A stretch of DNA of 64,000 nucleotides. Origin: an uncultured Roseobacter sp. GTDB lineage: Bacteria > Pseudomonadota > Alphaproteobacteria > Rhodobacterales > Rhodobacteraceae. Shown one piece after another: positions 35,838 to 44,280 of this stretch. Under the pieces are notes generated by a model. It was not told the DNA's origin. It searched no databases and saw only the letters and a program-made list of their open reading frames with translations. Position numbers and translations under genes: made by a program. Each line of letters opens with the position of its first letter. Position 1 is the stretch's first letter. The stretch is from NCBI RefSeq assembly GCF_947491795.1, contig NZ_CANLKW010000001.1:372001-436000 (forward strand). Direction: 5' to 3'.

Positions 35838-36875
35838 ATGGCGGTCAAACGTATCAATCTGGCTTTGCAGGGTGGCGGTGCCCACGGGGCGTTTACCTGG
35901 GGCGTGCTGGACCGGCTTTTGTCAGAAGAAGATATCCACATTTCGGCCATTTCCGGCACCAGCGCGGGGGCGCTCAACGGGGCCGCGTTCAAGGCGGGGA
36001 TGATCGCGGGCGGGCGGGCAGGAGCCCGGGAAAGGCTAGACTGGCTGTGGGAAGAGGTTGGCGCGCGGCCTGATATGCATATTCCACAGTGGATGACACC
36101 GTTTTCGCTGGGGGATTTCTCTGCGGCTCTGGAGTATTCCTGGCCGGTGATGGCGTCAGAGGCCTGGTCGCGAATGTTCTCACCCTATTCTTATGGGCCA
36201 TTTTACCGCAATCCGCTGGAGCCGATTGTGAGCCAGCTGAACTTTGACTACGTCTGCGCGGAAAACGGGGAGGGGCCCTGTCTTTTTGTCTGCGCGACGA
36301 GAGTGCGCAACGGCAAGGTGCGCGTTTTCAAGGACAGCGAGATCAGCACGGGCGCCATTCTGGCCTCTGCCTGTTTACCGACCGTTTTTCAGGCGGTGGA
36401 GCTGGAGGATGCGGAGACCGGGATGACGGAGGCTTTCTGGGACGGAGGCTATACCGGAAACCCTGCGCTCTTTCCTCTGTTTAACAAGCACTTGCCAGAC
36501 GATATTGTTGTCGTGAACATTAATCCGCTGGAGCGCACGGAGATCCCCAGAACCGCCCAGGCCATTCAGAACAGGATCAATGAGATCAGTTTCAATTCAT
36601 CGCTGCTGCGCGAACTGCGTGCCATTGATTTTGTGCAGCGGTTGCTGGAACAGGGCACGCTCAGCACAGAGCAGAAAAACCGGGTTCTGGTTCATATGAT
36701 TGCCGATGACGCGCTGATGAACGAGCTGTCTGTAGCCACAAAACTGGTGCCCACACCCTATACGCTGGCGCGGCTGAAAGAGGCAGGGCAAAGAGCGGCA
36801 GATGCCTTTATCGACCAGCATAAGGACGATCTGAACCTGCGCAGCACGGTCGATCTGCCGGCGATGTTCGGCTGA
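35838..36875 (+). CDS. Patatin-like phospholipase
   Basis: Predicted lipid acyl hydrolase with a Ser-Asp dyad. Oxyanion loop QGGGAHGAFTWG (11-22), nucleophile S42 in GTSAG, and the aspartate in WDGGYTGN. The ATG at 35838 is supported by AAAGGA 7 nt upstream; an upstream in-frame start would lie inside bdhA. 345 aa, no signal peptide. Position next to bdhA suggests a link to polyhydroxyalkanoate or membrane-lipid turnover. It ends exactly where the convergent DUF502 gene ends: the two stop codons abut in TGATCA. Confidence 0.9.
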   Translation: MAVKRINLALQGGGAHGAFTWGVLDRLLSEEDIHISAISGTSAGALNGAAFKAGMIAGGRAGARERLDWLWEEVGARPDMHIPQWMTPFSLGDFSAALEYSWPVMASEAWSRMFSPYSYGPFYRNPLEPIVSQLNFDYVCAENGEGPCLFVCATRVRNGKVRVFKDSEISTGAILASACLPTVFQAVELEDAETGMTEAFWDGGYTGNPALFPLFNKHLPDDIVVVNINPLERTEIPRTAQAIQNRINEISFNSSLLRELRAIDFVQRLLEQGTLSTEQKNRVLVHMIADDALMNELSVATKLVPTPYTLARLKEAGQRAADAFIDQHKDDLNLRSTVDLPAMFG

Positions 36876-37595
36876 TCAGATCTGACCGCCGGGAGGATTT
36901 TCCGGATCCTTGCCGTTGGGATAGACCAGGCCTGCGGAGATCACCAGTTTTGCGGCATCCTCGACACTCATTTCCAACTCAATGACATCCTCTTCGGGCA
37001 CAAACAGCAAAAACCCTGATGTCGGATTAGGTGTCGTGGGCAGGAAAATGCTGAGCATCGGGCTGCCGTCATTGGCACGCGCGGCGATCTCGCCTTTGGT
37101 GTTGGTCGAGATAAACCCGATGGCCCAGATGCCCCTGCGCGGGTATTCGATCACACAGGCGCGCTCGAATGAGCGTTCCGACTGGGCAAAGACGGTCTCG
37201 GATATCTGCTTGATCCCGGAATAGATCGTGCGCACGACAGGCGTGCGCTCCACCAGGCTCTCTGCAAAGCGGATCATGGACCGGCCGATGATGCCTTTGG
37301 CCATCCAGCCGACAACCACGGTAAACACCAGGAAAATGACAACGCCGATGCCGCGGATGTTGATCTGAATAGACGGATCCAGCCCCAGAAGATCCTGGAT
37401 GAAACGGTCCGGCTGATAAGACCCCGGCACCAGCGGCAAAACGAATCCGTCGATCCACCCGACAACCGACCAGATCAGCCAGATTGTCAGCCCCACCGGG
37501 GCGATCACGACAAGACCCGTCAGAAATGACGCGCGCAGCCGTGCAAACAGACTGCGTCGGGGCATCGGCGGTTCGGGGTCAAAGGGCGTGTTCAT
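36876..37595 (-). CDS. DUF502 family membrane protein
   Basis: 239-aa protein with two hydrophobic segments (about residues 22-48 and 80-102) and a soluble C-terminal domain. The motifs PVVRTIYSGIKQISETV and FISTNTKGEI.A and the LPTTPNPTSGFLLFVP segment are diagnostic of DUF502. The function is unknown; plant relatives (LCV-like) are plasma-membrane proteins. Its start could also be the ATG 10 codons in. 87 bp upstream of it on the same strand ends psuG, so it may be read from the psuK-psuG transcript. Confidence 0.88.
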   Translation of the reverse strand: MNTPFDPEPPMPRRSLFARLRASFLTGLVVIAPVGLTIWLIWSVVGWIDGFVLPLVPGSYQPDRFIQDLLGLDPSIQINIRGIGVVIFLVFTVVVGWMAKGIIGRSMIRFAESLVERTPVVRTIYSGIKQISETVFAQSERSFERACVIEYPRRGIWAIGFISTNTKGEIAARANDGSPMLSIFLPTTPNPTSGFLLFVPEEDVIELEMSVEDAAKLVISAGLVYPNGKDPENPPGGQI

Positions 37596-37682
37596 TCAGG
37601 GTCCGTCTGTACTGCTCTGGATAGTTAGGCGCTTTGTTGCCTGGCTACAATGGCAAGCGGGCCGTCCGGTACACTCTGTGGG

Positions 37683-38606
37683 TCAGCTTTGTCTGATTGT
37701 GCTCAGCGCCTGTGCGATCCGGGCGGCGAGACGCGCATTGTTCCGTACCAGTGCGATGTTCGCCACCAGCGACCGGCCCTCCGTCAGCTCGAAAATCCGC
37801 TGAAGCAGATAAGGGGTGACCGCTTTGCCCCGGATACCATGCGCATCCGCATCTGCCTGCGCGCGGGCGATGACGGGCGCGAGGTCCGCCGCAGGGATTT
37901 CATCGGCCGCCGGCACCGGATTGGCAACCAGCTGTCCGCCTGGCAGGCCGAGCTCTGCGCGCATGTGGTGGGCGCGGGCGATATCCAGGGCTGTGTCCAT
38001 CCGCAGGGGGGCTTTCAGTTGCGATTCAGCGCTCCAGAATGCGGGGAAGCTGTCCTGCCCAACGGCGATGACCGGCACGCCCTGGGTTTCCAGAACCTCC
38101 AGGGTTTTATCCACATCCAGGATCGCCTTGGCGCCGGCGGCAACAACTGTGACCGGTGTCTGGGCGAGCTCCATCAGATCGGCAGAGATGTCGAAACTGT
38201 TCTCCGCCCCGCGGTGCACCCCGCCGATGCCGCCTGTGGCAAAAACCGCGATCCCGGCCAGATGGGCCGCGATCATTGTGGCGGCAACTGTCGTCGCTCC
38301 GGTACCGCCCGTGGCCATACAGGCTGCCAGATCAGCGCGGGACAGTTTGGCCACACCGCGCGCCTGCGCCAGCGTTTCCAGTTGTTCAGCTTCCAGTCCA
38401 ATGCACAGTTTGCCCTCCAGCACCGCCATGGTGGCGGGTGTGACACCAGCGGCCCGGATGTCATCCTCGACCTGACGAGCGACTTCCAGGTTTTGCGGGT
38501 ACGGCATGCCGTGCGTGATAATTGTGCTTTCCAGTGCGACAACAGGTTTGCCGGCGGCCTGGGCTGCGGCCACTTCGGCACTTCGGATCATGGGCAGGCT
38601 GGTCAT
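37683..38606 (-). CDS. psuG: Pseudouridine-5'-phosphate glycosidase
   Basis: Reversibly cleaves pseudouridine 5'-phosphate to uracil and ribose 5-phosphate in nucleoside salvage. 307 aa with the family motifs VALESTIITHGMPYPQN near the N-terminus, GTGATTVAATM, FATGGIGGVHRGAE and the region around VVAAGAKAILDV. Its start overlaps the psuK stop by 4 nt (coupled translation). Together they form the complete pseudouridine-degrading pair. Confidence 0.95.
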   Translation of the reverse strand: MTSLPMIRSAEVAAAQAAGKPVVALESTIITHGMPYPQNLEVARQVEDDIRAAGVTPATMAVLEGKLCIGLEAEQLETLAQARGVAKLSRADLAACMATGGTGATTVAATMIAAHLAGIAVFATGGIGGVHRGAENSFDISADLMELAQTPVTVVAAGAKAILDVDKTLEVLETQGVPVIAVGQDSFPAFWSAESQLKAPLRMDTALDIARAHHMRAELGLPGGQLVANPVPAADEIPAADLAPVIARAQADADAHGIRGKAVTPYLLQRIFELTEGRSLVANIALVRNNARLAARIAQALSTIRQS

Positions 38607-39496
38607 GGGGCGGGTTCTCCGGAGACATAGGTTGCAGCGGCATCAAGGGCGCGGGACAGCGCAGCATGTCGGTCAGCGCCAGACGCCTCCGCTGCAATAT
38701 GGGCGGCCATAAAGGTATCCCCTGCGCCGGTGACGCGTGTCACCAGCACCTGCGGCGGGGTGAGGGTGATCAGACCGTCTGCCCCGCCTTCGGTTGCGTC
38801 ATTTCCGCCGTCGGTGACGAGGACGCGGGACGCACCGCGCGCCAGCAGCGCCGTGGCCGCGCTGGCAGAACTGTCAAAGCCGCGCTGGCAAAGCAACCCG
38901 GCTTCTTCAAGATTGACATAAAGGGTCCCGCGACCGGTCTGAACAAAAGGCAAAAGGCGTTCGGCTTTGCCGGGCGAGGCAGGTGCCACCCGCAGATCCG
39001 CCTGGGCCAGCAGCGGGCTTTGCGCAATATCTGTCAGCAACTCAAGTGTCAGATTGCCATCGAGCGCCACCGGGCCGCAGTAGGGGGCCTCTGCACTGGC
39101 CAGACGTCCGTCCGACAGGGGCGTCAGGATTTTCGCACCGGCGGCTTCCAGCGAATGCGCATCGGCAATCGCGGCGATCAGGCCATTTGCACCCTCGACG
39201 GCCATATAGACGTCCGTCGGCAGATCATCAGAGCGGTACACAAATTCCGTTACCATGCCCCGGGCGCGGCAGGCGGCGATCAGTTCCTCGCCTTCTGCGT
39301 CACGGCCCACAGCACTCAGCAGGCCCGGGGTCAGTCCGAACCGCGTCAGGGTCATGGCGATGTTCATGGCAACACCGCCCGGCAGCCGGGTGATCCGCCC
39401 CGGAACGTCCGACCCCTGGCGCATCACACTTGCCGAACGCCCGATCACGTCCCAGAGCACCGATCCGATGCACAGAATGTCTGACTGTCTGCTCAT
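38603..39496 (-). CDS. psuK: PfkB-family pseudouridine kinase
   Basis: Phosphorylates pseudouridine at the 5' position before PsuG acts. 297-aa ribokinase-fold protein with LCIGSVLWDVIGR at the N-terminus, PGGVAMNIAMTLTRFG, and the PfkB signature TRVTGAGDTFMAAH with the catalytic aspartate. Assignment to pseudouridine rather than another nucleoside or sugar rests on the 4-nt overlap with psuG. No uptake gene is adjacent. Confidence 0.88.
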   Translation of the reverse strand: MSRQSDILCIGSVLWDVIGRSASVMRQGSDVPGRITRLPGGVAMNIAMTLTRFGLTPGLLSAVGRDAEGEELIAACRARGMVTEFVYRSDDLPTDVYMAVEGANGLIAAIADAHSLEAAGAKILTPLSDGRLASAEAPYCGPVALDGNLTLELLTDIAQSPLLAQADLRVAPASPGKAERLLPFVQTGRGTLYVNLEEAGLLCQRGFDSSASAATALLARGASRVLVTDGGNDATEGGADGLITLTPPQVLVTRVTGAGDTFMAAHIAAEASGADRHAALSRALDAAATYVSGEPAP

Positions 39497-39545
39497 GCCT
39501 GTCTTGTGACGGTGAAAGGCGCGGGGTTCAAGCCTGTGAATACTG

Positions 39546-40355
39546 TTACCGGGGCACGTGAAACGTCAGGGCAGCCCAAAGGGTGCGCCAGACCGGCGCA
39601 TCGGGGTCTGAGCCAGCACCCTCTGCCACCCGCAGCACAACCGCATCAAGCAGATAATCATACCCCGGGCTGACGGGGATTTCGGCCACGCCCTGATCAT
39701 CTGTGCGCGTCAGCGTCACGGTGACGGTACCTGCGGGATCGCGCGCAAAAACTTCCACCTGTGCGTCTGCACGCGCCGCCCCCTTATAAAGCACCTGAAC
39801 CTGCATCGGTCCGGCAAAATCCGGGTCATAGGGGTTTTCCAGCGCCACGATTTCAGTGGTCAGACCAAAAGGGCGGTCCTGTCCGGCGCCGTCACCCACA
39901 GCGACCAGTGCCTTGACATGGCGGGTATACGTCTCACGGAACCGCTCCTGCGACCAGCCGCGCGCGGCATGTTCTGCTGCGGCATCGGGAAAATCCTTGT
40001 GGGCTGCAAACTTCAGGAACTTTTCCCACTCCCGGTACGTCAGTCGCGCCGGGGTGGTTTCGTGCAGAACAACCAGCAACCCCTCTCCGGGGGCGGTGAG
40101 TGTCATTGCCGGGTAATCACCGGCACGGCCCTCGACGGGTAAAATACCCTCCGCCGTGGCAATTTCGAACCGGGTGAAGTTGCTGTCAAACCAGCCCAGA
40201 GAGGACCCCTTGAAATTTTCACCGTTTTTGAGATCGGCGACCAGTGTCCCGCCGCTTTCGACTTGATATTCCTGCGGTTCAATCCAAAACTCATGGGCAA
40301 GAGCGGGCAAGGGCGCGCAGAAAATCACCAGACCGAAAAGATACTTAGAAAACAT
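39546..40355 (-). CDS. DUF4198 periplasmic protein (NikK-like)
   Basis: Secreted protein with signal peptide MFSKYLFGLVIFCAPLPALA cleaved before HEFWIEP; the mature N-terminal histidine followed by EFWIEP is typical of DUF4198. Related proteins (NikK) accompany nickel or cobalt uptake systems, and this gene is divergent from a HupE/UreJ permease-like gene. 269 aa. AAGGTG precedes the start. The start codon overlaps that of hupE on the other strand (CATG), leaving no intergenic DNA. A role in metal supply is inferred from this context. Confidence 0.83.
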   Translation of the reverse strand: MFSKYLFGLVIFCAPLPALAHEFWIEPQEYQVESGGTLVADLKNGENFKGSSLGWFDSNFTRFEIATAEGILPVEGRAGDYPAMTLTAPGEGLLVVLHETTPARLTYREWEKFLKFAAHKDFPDAAAEHAARGWSQERFRETYTRHVKALVAVGDGAGQDRPFGLTTEIVALENPYDPDFAGPMQVQVLYKGAARADAQVEVFARDPAGTVTVTLTRTDDQGVAEIPVSPGYDYLLDAVVLRVAEGAGSDPDAPVWRTLWAALTFHVPR

Positions 40356-41544
40356 GGCTCACACCTTTATCCGTTACATCGCAAAGCTGATGCTTTTCGT
40401 TTTTTTGTCAACACACGTCGTTGTGGGCATGGTGCGCACCGCGGCCGCTCATGAGCTTGTCCCGAGCATTGTCGACATGACCGTCGAGGGACAGCAGGTC
40501 GTTCTGGACATGCGTGTCAACATCGAGGCTTTTTTATCCGGTATCGATCTGGACTCAGTGGCGGATACGGATGAAGCCGAAGGATCAGCCGACTATGACA
40601 CGCTGCGTGCTCTCGATGCACAGGCCGTTCAGGCCCGTCTGCCCGAACTGATCAATGCCTGGAATGCCCTGCCGCTTGCGCGCGCAGGGGCGCCACTGGA
40701 ATTCAGCATGACGGCGGTAGAGACTGAAGAAGACGTGGATTTTGTACTGCCGCGCATTTCGCTGCTCACGCTCACAGCCGCACTGCCGGACGGCGCACAG
40801 GACATCACGGTCAACTGGCCTGCGGGCAGCGGAGCGATGGTGCTGCGCCAGCAGGGCGTCACTGACCCCTACACTGGCTATCTTGCCGGTGGTGAAAGCA
40901 GCCCACCCGTCAGCATCGCAGGCGGCGGCGCTCAGGAGCCGGGTCAGGCTTTTCTCGCGTATATCCCGGTCGGTTTTGATCATATCCTGCCCAAAGGCCT
41001 TGATCATATCCTCTTTGTTCTGGGTCTGTTTTTCCTCAGCACACGCTGGCGGCCCCTGTTGTGGCAGGTCACTGCTTTCACACTGGCGCATACGGTCACG
41101 CTGGCGCTTGGCGCACTGGGATGGGTCAATGTGCCCGGCAGCATCGTTGAGCCGCTGATTGCCGCCTCTATCGTCTATGTCGCCATCGAAAACGTATTTC
41201 ATCAGGGGCTGAGCCGCTGGCGCCCGGCCATCATCTTTGGCTTTGGCCTGCTGCACGGGCTTGGTTTTGCGTCTGTGCTGGGAGAGTTCGGTCTGCCCGA
41301 AGACCAGTTCATTCCGGCGCTGGTCGGCTTTAACGTGGGGGTCGAACTGGGCCAGCTGACCGTCATCGCTCTGGCCGCATTTCTGCTGATGCTGTCGGCG
41401 CGCCTGGCGCGGCGCATGACGCTGGAGCCTGCTGAACAGGCCGCAACGACCTATCCGGTGGTGTTCCGGTCGGTGTCAATTCCGGCATCACTGGTGATTG
41501 CGCTGGTCGGCATATACTGGAGTATTGAACGGGTGTTCTTCTGA
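40354..41544 (+). CDS. HupE/UreJ-type membrane protein, putative nickel/cobalt permease
   Basis: A signal sequence (STHVVVGMVRTAAA, before HELVPS) and a periplasmic domain of about 200 residues precede six membrane segments starting at about residue 205. The signature GFDHILPKGLDHILFVLGLF with its His-x-x-Asp pattern, and FTLAHTVTLALG, define the HupE/UreJ_2 family. 396 aa. Two starts are possible: ATG at 40354, sharing CATG with the divergent gene and lacking a good ribosome-binding site, or ATG at 40390, which still gives a signal peptide. Metal specificity is not evident. Confidence 0.85.
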   Translation: MAHTFIRYIAKLMLFVFLSTHVVVGMVRTAAAHELVPSIVDMTVEGQQVVLDMRVNIEAFLSGIDLDSVADTDEAEGSADYDTLRALDAQAVQARLPELINAWNALPLARAGAPLEFSMTAVETEEDVDFVLPRISLLTLTAALPDGAQDITVNWPAGSGAMVLRQQGVTDPYTGYLAGGESSPPVSIAGGGAQEPGQAFLAYIPVGFDHILPKGLDHILFVLGLFFLSTRWRPLLWQVTAFTLAHTVTLALGALGWVNVPGSIVEPLIAASIVYVAIENVFHQGLSRWRPAIIFGFGLLHGLGFASVLGEFGLPEDQFIPALVGFNVGVELGQLTVIALAAFLLMLSARLARRMTLEPAEQAATTYPVVFRSVSIPASLVIALVGIYWSIERVFF

Positions 41545-41548
41545 GCGC

Positions 41549-42172
41549 TTACCTCATCGCGGCCATCAGCTCGCCGAGTGCACGGACAGGATCTTCTGTC
41601 CGCCAGATTTCGTCGCCGATGCCGAAAAAATCTGTAAACCCGGCCAGCGAGGCGATGTTTTCAGGCGTCAGCCCGCCCTCGGCCACGACCGGCACTTCGA
41701 TCACTTCGGACCACCACTCAAACAGGTCGCGCTCTGCATAACTGCCGTCTCCCAGGGCAGACGCCTCAACAGGACCGAAACTGACGTAATCCGCGCCTGC
41801 TTCACCGGCGGCCATGCCATCATGGCGTGAGCCGGCGCAGAACGCACCAACGATCGCATCCTCGCCCAAAGCCTTGCGCGTATCGCGCACGGACCGGGCC
41901 GCATCGTTCAGGTGAACGCCATCAAGACCCAGCCGGTCTGCCAGCATGGTGTGCTCGCTCAGCACCAGTGCGATGTCGCGGGCATGTGTCACTTCGCGCA
42001 GCGCGTCAGCGGCACGCGCAATCCGGTCCTCGTCCCGGCTTGCCGGTGCCAGCCGCACACAGGCGACCTCATGAGCATCAAGAACCCGTGCCAGCAGGTC
42101 AGGAAAAGTACTCAGCTCAAATTCCGGCGGAGTGATCAGGTAAATCTGGGGCTGTTCGGGGGTATCTTCCAT
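41549..42172 (-). CDS. ThiE/TenI-fold protein with degenerate active site
   Basis: TIM-barrel protein of the thiamine phosphate synthase superfamily, 207 aa. The fold is recognisable from GLDGVHLND, GADYVSFGPV and VVAEGGLTPEN. However, the catalytic motifs of ThiE are altered: QLRxK reads VRLAPAS, the ND pair is SE, GVHLGQ is GVHLND and the TxTK loop is missing. It is probably not a standard ThiE; a TenI-like role is possible. AAGGA precedes the ATG at 42172, and no TPP riboswitch is seen upstream. Convergent with hupE (4-bp gap), divergent from trmJ. Confidence 0.75.
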   Translation of the reverse strand: MEDTPEQPQIYLITPPEFELSTFPDLLARVLDAHEVACVRLAPASRDEDRIARAADALREVTHARDIALVLSEHTMLADRLGLDGVHLNDAARSVRDTRKALGEDAIVGAFCAGSRHDGMAAGEAGADYVSFGPVEASALGDGSYAERDLFEWWSEVIEVPVVAEGGLTPENIASLAGFTDFFGIGDEIWRTEDPVRALGELMAAMR

Positions 42173-42307
42173 GTCTCTGGTCCTTGAGGTCTTGCGGCAC
42201 TGATCAGTACCGCCCGGCTGGCAAAAAGGAAAACGATTATCCCCGTAAGAGGTCGAATTGATCTGCGGGGCGTTGCAGGTACGGCGCAGAGCGCTTATCA
42301 GGCCGCC

Positions 42308-43066
42308 ATGCCTGATCCCGTTGAACATCCCCGCACCCCGGCCTTTGTACTTGTCCGCCCGCAGATGGGGGAAAACATCGGAGCCGCAGCCCGCGCCATG
42401 CTGAATTTTGGCCTCGGGCATATGCGTATTGTCGCCCCGCGCGACGGCTGGCCAAATCAGGCAGCTGTTGCCATGGCCAGCGGTGCAGGTCGCGTTCTGG
42501 ACGGCGCACAGCTCAGCGACGATCTGGCAGCGGGCATCGCAGACTGCGCTTATGTTTTTGCAACCACAGCCCGGTCGCGCGATCTGACCAAACCAGTAAT
42601 GAGCCCAGAAGCGGCCATGCAGCTCGCAGCGCAGAAAATTGCGGCAGGACAGCGCGTTGCCGTTCTTTTTGGCCCGGAACGCGCGGGCCTCGAGAATGAA
42701 GACATCGCCAAAGCCAACGCCATCATTTCAGTGCCCGTGAACCCAGACTTTGCCTCACTCAATCTGGCGCAATGCGTGCTGCTGACCGGCTACGAATGGA
42801 TGCGCGCCACCTCAGATGTGACACCTGTGGAGAGCGGAATGGCCGGTACCGACTGGGCCGAAGCGATCGAGGTTGAACACCTGGCAAAACACTGGGAAGA
42901 CCGCCTGACAGAGGCTGGCTTTTTCTTTCCTGAACACAAAGCGCAGTCCATGCGCACGAACCTGCGCAATATGTGGAGCAGAATGCCCCTGACACGGGCT
43001 GACGTCCAGATGCTGCATGGCATGCTGCGACAGATCCTCCGGGGCAGAGACCGCGACAATCAGTGA
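42308..43066 (+). CDS. trmJ: tRNA (cytidine/uridine-2'-O-)-methyltransferase, TrmJ type
   Basis: SPOUT-class methyltransferase acting on the ribose of tRNA position 32. 252 aa. Motif 1 VRPQMGENIGAAARAMLNFG, motif 2 VAVLFGPERAGLENEDI and motif 3 PVNPDFASLNLAQCVLLTGYE form the knot that binds SAM. The C-terminal extension, with HKAQSMRTNLRNMWSR, is typical of TrmJ rather than TrmL. Single gene, 62 bp before ctaA, possibly cotranscribed. Confidence 0.9.
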   Translation: MPDPVEHPRTPAFVLVRPQMGENIGAAARAMLNFGLGHMRIVAPRDGWPNQAAVAMASGAGRVLDGAQLSDDLAAGIADCAYVFATTARSRDLTKPVMSPEAAMQLAAQKIAAGQRVAVLFGPERAGLENEDIAKANAIISVPVNPDFASLNLAQCVLLTGYEWMRATSDVTPVESGMAGTDWAEAIEVEHLAKHWEDRLTEAGFFFPEHKAQSMRTNLRNMWSRMPLTRADVQMLHGMLRQILRGRDRDNQ

Positions 43067-43128
43067 CGCTGGACCTCTCCCCCGCGCGGGCATAGGTATA
43101 GCCACAACACCTGAGAAAAGGCACCGGG

Positions 43129-44280
43129 ATGAGCAAAAAGCGCAACATCTTCGAGGACGTCAGCGCCACTACCGAAACCCGCCCGACGGCACAGCCAGGG
43201 CTGATTGACAAAGGGCGGACAGGCGCGCGTGGCGCGATACGTGTCTGGCTGATGATCCTATTTGCCCTGGTCGTCGTAATGATCGTCGTTGGCGGGCTCA
43301 CACGTCTGACAGACAGCGGGCTCAGCATCACAGAATGGCGTCCCATCACGGGGGCACTGCCGCCGATGTCCGAGGCAGAATGGCAGTCAGAGTTCGAAAA
43401 ATACCAGCAAATCGATGAGTTCCGCATCCAGAACCAGTGGATGCAGATGGCGGATTTCAAAGTGATATACTGGTGGGAATGGGGGCACCGGCAACTGGGG
43501 CGCGTAATCGGTCTTGTCTGGGCCGCTGGTTTTGTCTGGTTCGGTATCCGGAGCAAAATCCCGCCGGGCTGGACGCCAAAGCTGCTTCTGCTGGGGTGCC
43601 TCGGGGGCGCACAGGGGGCCATCGGCTGGTGGATGGTTGCCTCCGGTGTGACGCAGGGCGAGGGTATGGTCGATGTGGCAAGCTACCGCCTCGCGACACA
43701 TCTTGGCCTCGCGTTCATCATCCTCGGGTTTATCTCCTGGTACATCATGGAACTGGGCCGCACTGCCCAGGATCTGATGCAGGCGCGCCGGGCACGCGAA
43801 AGCAAACAATGGGGTCTGTCGACCGGACTGCTGCACTTCACCCTTCTTCAAATACTCATTGGTGCTCTGGTGGCCGGCATAGATGCGGGCCGCAGTTACA
43901 CAGACTGGCCCACCATGGGCGGGCAGTTCTTCCCGGACAGCGCACTCGTACTTGAACCCCTCTGGCGCAACTTTTTTGAAAGCCCCGGGCTTGTCCAGTT
44001 CATGCACCGCGTCACAGGCTATCTGCTGCTTGTGTTTGCCATTATCGTCTGGCTGCGCGGCCGCCGGTCGGCACATCCGCGCACCCGTTTTGCCTTCAAT
44101 GCCGTCATATGTGGCCTGCTGTTGCAGGTCGTGCTCGGAATCGTCACTGTGATCTATGGCGCGCCTGTTCATATTGCCATTTTCCACCAGGCCCTCGCCA
44201 TTCTGGTCTGGGTGCTGATCCTGCGGGCCCGGTTCCTGAGCGGCTATCCGATCGCCACATCCCTGAGAGGAGCTTCCTGA
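43129..44280 (+). CDS. ctaA: Haem A synthase
   Basis: Inner-membrane enzyme that oxidises the C8 methyl of haem O for aa3-type cytochrome oxidase. 383 aa with eight membrane helices in two halves. Haem-ligand histidines occur in WEWGHRQLGR, RLATHLGLAF, QFMHRVTGY and IFHQALAI. The LTRLTDSGLSITEWRPI motif is specific to the CtaA/COX15 type 2 family of alphaproteobacteria and mitochondria. AAAGG precedes the ATG. Its stop overlaps the carboxypeptidase start by one nucleotide (TGATG). Confidence 0.95.
   Translation: MSKKRNIFEDVSATTETRPTAQPGLIDKGRTGARGAIRVWLMILFALVVVMIVVGGLTRLTDSGLSITEWRPITGALPPMSEAEWQSEFEKYQQIDEFRIQNQWMQMADFKVIYWWEWGHRQLGRVIGLVWAAGFVWFGIRSKIPPGWTPKLLLLGCLGGAQGAIGWWMVASGVTQGEGMVDVASYRLATHLGLAFIILGFISWYIMELGRTAQDLMQARRARESKQWGLSTGLLHFTLLQILIGALVAGIDAGRSYTDWPTMGGQFFPDSALVLEPLWRNFFESPGLVQFMHRVTGYLLLVFAIIVWLRGRRSAHPRTRFAFNAVICGLLLQVVLGIVTVIYGAPVHIAIFHQALAILVWVLILRARFLSGYPIATSLRGAS

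Noticed and set aside
42173..42307. Possible TPP riboswitch upstream of the ThiE-like gene
   Set aside because: No CTGAGA or ACC-type thi-box elements are present in the 135-bp divergent gap.
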